NCBI GenBank assembly: GCA_019722365.1
Contig: JADFUC010001683.1
Location: 1,860,001-1,924,000 of the forward strand
DNA length: 64,000 nucleotides
Source: Lithospermum erythrorhizon
Lineage: Eukaryota; Streptophyta; Magnoliopsida; Boraginales; Boraginaceae
Direction of reading: 5' to 3'
Shown here: positions 61,275 to 64,000 of the stretch, piece by piece
Position numbering within the stretch: position 1 is the stretch's first letter
Layout: each line of letters begins with the position of its first letter
Position numbers and translations under genes: made by a program
Notes under the pieces: model-generated
Seen by the model: only the letters and a program-made list of their open reading frames with translations
Databases searched by the model: none
What the model was told of the DNA's origin: nothing

Positions 61275-63705
61275 ATGAGTAAACAAGATATGTTGAAGAT
61301 TCAGGTATATTTCCCTTTATATAGTTTACAATTGTTTGATTCATTTTTTTTTACTATTTAGCATGTTTATGTTTTGTATAAATGAGATGTTTCTGACATT
61401 GTCTTGGTGAAATTTTGTAGAATAATGTTCTGAGAGTTAATATACACTGTGATGGCTGTAAGCATAAGGTGAAAAAGACTTTGCAGAAGATTGAAGGTAA
61501 TTTTCTTCAAATTCTTTGATTCTTTCGTTCTTATTTTTCCATGTTTTGAGCAAATGAATGAGCATGGTTGTTCTTGTGCTTAATTCAAGTTTATGTAGTT
61601 CTATGTTTTCTTGCCTAAGTAGTTTAAACTCTACTTTAAGTTATAGTATGTCTTATGGTAGATTATATTTAGCTATTTGAATGAGCCATTAAACTGGTCT
61701 TGATGGACTTCACTATATATGAAAATTGAAGCATATAATTTCAATTTGGGGTGAATTGCAATTTTATCTTCTACTTGAAGTCAACTTATTATTCAAATTG
61801 TGAAATTTACTCCAAATAATGATAAATATATTACATCAGTCCAATTTCTTTTGAATAATTGGTTTAGCTCATAGTTCAAAACAGAAAGTTATAATCTTCC
61901 CTCATTCACACCTTTACTTTGGTTCTCTTGGCTCTCATTTTGGTTGTGATTAAACATATTTTGTGATTTTTGGTTAAAATATTCTAAAAGAAATTGGAAT
62001 GAAACTAGCATATAGCATATGATTTGATTTTTTTTCCCCTCATAATAAGGATTGTTGTAAATTGTCCTTAATTACAAGTATTTATAACGCAGCGGCGATC
62101 TAATAGTTTTTTAAAGCGATTCACAAATGTATACTACTTTGTAACACTATTGTGCCTTTAGAGTTTTATGCTACTGTTGGAGTGAGTTTCTACATGGTTT
62201 CTTACTCGTGCCATCTGTTTTTCTTTACAGGGGTGTATAAAGTTTCTATAGATGTGGATCAAGGGAAGGTGACTGTGACGGGGAATGTCGATTCAGCAAC
62301 ACTGATAAGAAAGCTTGAGAAGTCAGGAAAGCATGCAGAGTTGTGGGGATCACAAAAGAATTCTAATGTCATGAACAACCAGTTCAAGAATACTCACATT
62401 GACAATTTCAAAGGCCAAAAGGACAACAAGTCTCAGAAGGGTAGTGGCAAGGATCACCAGCAAAAGGGTGGTCAGCAACCATCTCAACAACAAATGATGA
62501 TGCCCCAAAAGGGCGGTCAACAACCATCTCAACAACAGATGATGATGATGCAGCAGATGAAAAACTTGAATGATTTCAAGGGACTGCAAAATGGCGGTCA
62601 ACAGCCATCTCAACAACAGATGATGATGATGCAACAAATGAAAAACTTGAATGATTTCAAAGGACTGCAAAATGGCAGTCAACAGCCATCTCAACAGCAG
62701 ATGCAGATGATGATGCAACAGATGAAGGATTTGAAGGATTTCAAAGGACATCCAAAGGACCAAAAGTCTGTGAAATTCAATATGCATGAACACGAATCTG
62801 ACAATTATGATGATGACGAAGATGATGATTTTGATTCTGAGTTTGATGACGAAGAAGATTACGATGATGAGTTTGATGATGATCATGCACCACTGGGTAA
62901 AAAGATGTCGGATAAGAAGATGAACGGTCATGTATCTAATGATTATGGAAAGATGATGGGTGGTGGCGGCAATGGAAAGCATGGGCCAAATAAGATAATG
63001 AATGGTCATGGACCTACTGATGTTAAGAAGAAAGAGGGTAAGAAAGGAGGTGGTGGTATGGCAGGAATGCTCAAGAACCTCAAAGGAATTGGTGGAAAGA
63101 AGGATGATAAGGAACAAAAAGGTGGAAAGACTGGAAAAGGAATAATTCAAAATCAGGTTGATAAAAAGGGAGGGAAAAATGGAGGTGGAATGCCTGGAAA
63201 AGGTAAAGGCGGTAAGAATGAGGACTTCGGTGGGAAGGGTGGTAAAAGTATGGGCAAGACTGATTTTGGTGGGAAGATTGATGGAGGGTTCATGATGAAT
63301 AAAAATCCACATGGTTTTCAGGATATCAATATGAATAAGAAAGGTGGTGGCTTCGGTGGAAATATGGGTCCTATGGGGCAAATGGGACCAATGGGGAATC
63401 ATCCAATGGAACAAATGAGGAGTTTTCAAGCAGTACAAGGATTTCCAGCAGGTGGCAACGGGGGTGGATATTTCCAAGGTATGGGGCAGGGGCCGCCGCA
63501 TGGCAACAACCCCTACAACCAGCAACAATATATGGCTCAAATGATGATGAATCAGCAGCGTGGATATGGTGGCCATGAGATGTATCAACCCATGTATGCC
63601 CAGCCACATCCAGCTCTGATGTACGGATCTCCAATGGCGCCGCCAACAGAAAACTTCTCCAATATGTTCAATGATGAGAATACTAGTAGTTGTAGCATTA
63701 TGTAA
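61275..63705 (+). CDS. HIPP: Heavy-metal-associated isoprenylated plant protein (long HIPP)
   Basis: HIPPs combine a metal-binding HMA domain with a C-terminal lipid anchor and act in metal handling and stress or pathogen responses. Exons 61275-61304, 61421-61496, 62231-63705; 526 aa. HMA domain residues about 8-75: [17 protein letters not shown] has the C-x2-C metal site; then [17 protein letters not shown] and [15 protein letters not shown]. The long middle contains three 27-residue Gln/Met repeats (from 62512), an Asp/Glu run (about 62808-62886) and Gly/Lys-rich parts ([13 protein letters not shown]). The end CSIM is a CaaX farnesylation box. This layout fits the HIPP32-34/37 group. Splice sites are GT-AG and phases agree. 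The start is the first ATG of the HMA frame ([10 protein letters not shown]). Confidence 0.94.
62512..62760 (+). repeat. In-frame 81-bp tandem repeat in the HIPP gene
   Basis: Units at 62512-62592, 62593-62673 and 62674-62760. Each encodes G(G/S)[11 protein letters not shown], then [11 protein letters not shown] and LQN or a variant; the third is diverged and slightly longer. A partial unit ([12 protein letters not shown]) precedes at 62467. Units 1 and 2 are almost identical, so copy number may vary. Confidence 0.9.
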
Positions 63706-64000
63706 ATTAAGGCAGAATCTCTAGTTCTGTATTTCAGTTAACTTCTGAGATGGTTTTAAAGTTAATGAGGCAGATGTGTAAGCAAGATTTTAGGCTGTGA
63801 TGCTAGTAATGATTTGTATTAAGCTTTTATGCATATTTGAGTTCAGATTGGTGATTTTTGCATCTTTGCCTCATTAGCATGCTGTAGTATTTTCTGTTCC
63901 TTTCAATTGTATTCCCTCCAATTGATGTTACCCAGTCACTAGGTCTAAAAATAATCAAAATTGAGTATATTATTTAGGAATATTTCTGATAAAATAGTTT
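63706..64000 (+). other. HIPP 3' flank
   Basis: Sequence after the HIPP stop, probably its 3' untranslated region. No further gene begins before the window ends. Confidence 0.5.

Noticed and set aside
62350..63609. 419-codon open frame on the minus strand
   Set aside because: It is the exact complement of the repetitive HIPP exon; the protein is only His/Leu/Ile runs mirrored from Met/Asp/Gly codons. No independent gene evidence.

Overview
The window is nuclear DNA from a flowering plant, most likely a eudicot. It is AT-rich, with interrupted genes whose introns are mostly GT-AG. The intergenic spacers hold Stowaway-type MITEs, tRNA-derived SINE relics, a decayed L1-type LINE and a small LTR element. 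All ten recognisable genes belong to plant families; several are plant-specific (GDP-mannose epimerase, IQD, HIPP, DUF1517/FLAP1). I see no bacterial operon, CRISPR array or organelle segment. Exon limits were worked out by hand from reading frames, splice signals and remembered family sequences; nothing was aligned by program.

Layout: (1) 176-1708 +, last three visible exons of a group C bZIP transcription factor. (2) 4112-6214 +, complete GDP-mannose 3,5-epimerase with a leader intron. (3) 6215-12289, AT-rich spacer with a mosaic of short gene fragments near 10.1-10.35 kb, one of them copied from the next gene. (4) 12640-22683 -, complete 22-exon XRN4-type 5'-3' exoribonuclease. (5) 23890-28028 +, DUF1517/FLAP1-like chloroplast protein gene whose first exon is broken by several frame shifts. 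(6) 29386-32988 -, WNK kinase. (7) about 35.16-39.15 kb -, degenerate LINE (endonuclease, reverse transcriptase, zf-RVT) with a tRNA-Val-like tail. (8) 41358-41841, TIR element with 5-bp target duplications. (9) 42681-45746 +, plastid shikimate kinase. (10) 50744-55046 +, NEK kinase with a minisatellite in its leader intron. (11) 55605-56772 -, IQD calmodulin-binding protein, convergent with NEK. (12) 57824-59863, AACCGA-rich element with a small LTR retroelement nested in it. (13) 61275-63705 +, long heavy-metal-associated isoprenylated protein (HIPP).

The genes do not form a pathway cluster. They are ordinary housekeeping and signalling genes: ascorbate and cell-wall sugar supply, cytoplasmic mRNA decay, photoprotection, aromatic amino acid supply, two protein kinases, a calmodulin-linked scaffold and a metal-domain protein. 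The unusual material is in gene architecture. Two introns have GC donors (bZIP, GME). One intron seems to have an AT donor (FLAP1-like). Two introns are bounded by direct repeats of exon sequence (GME, shikimate kinase), and in the second no GT-AG pair keeps the whole protein. There are also repeat expansions inside introns and a mosaic of recently copied gene fragments. I found no convincing new system; these are the items worth checking.
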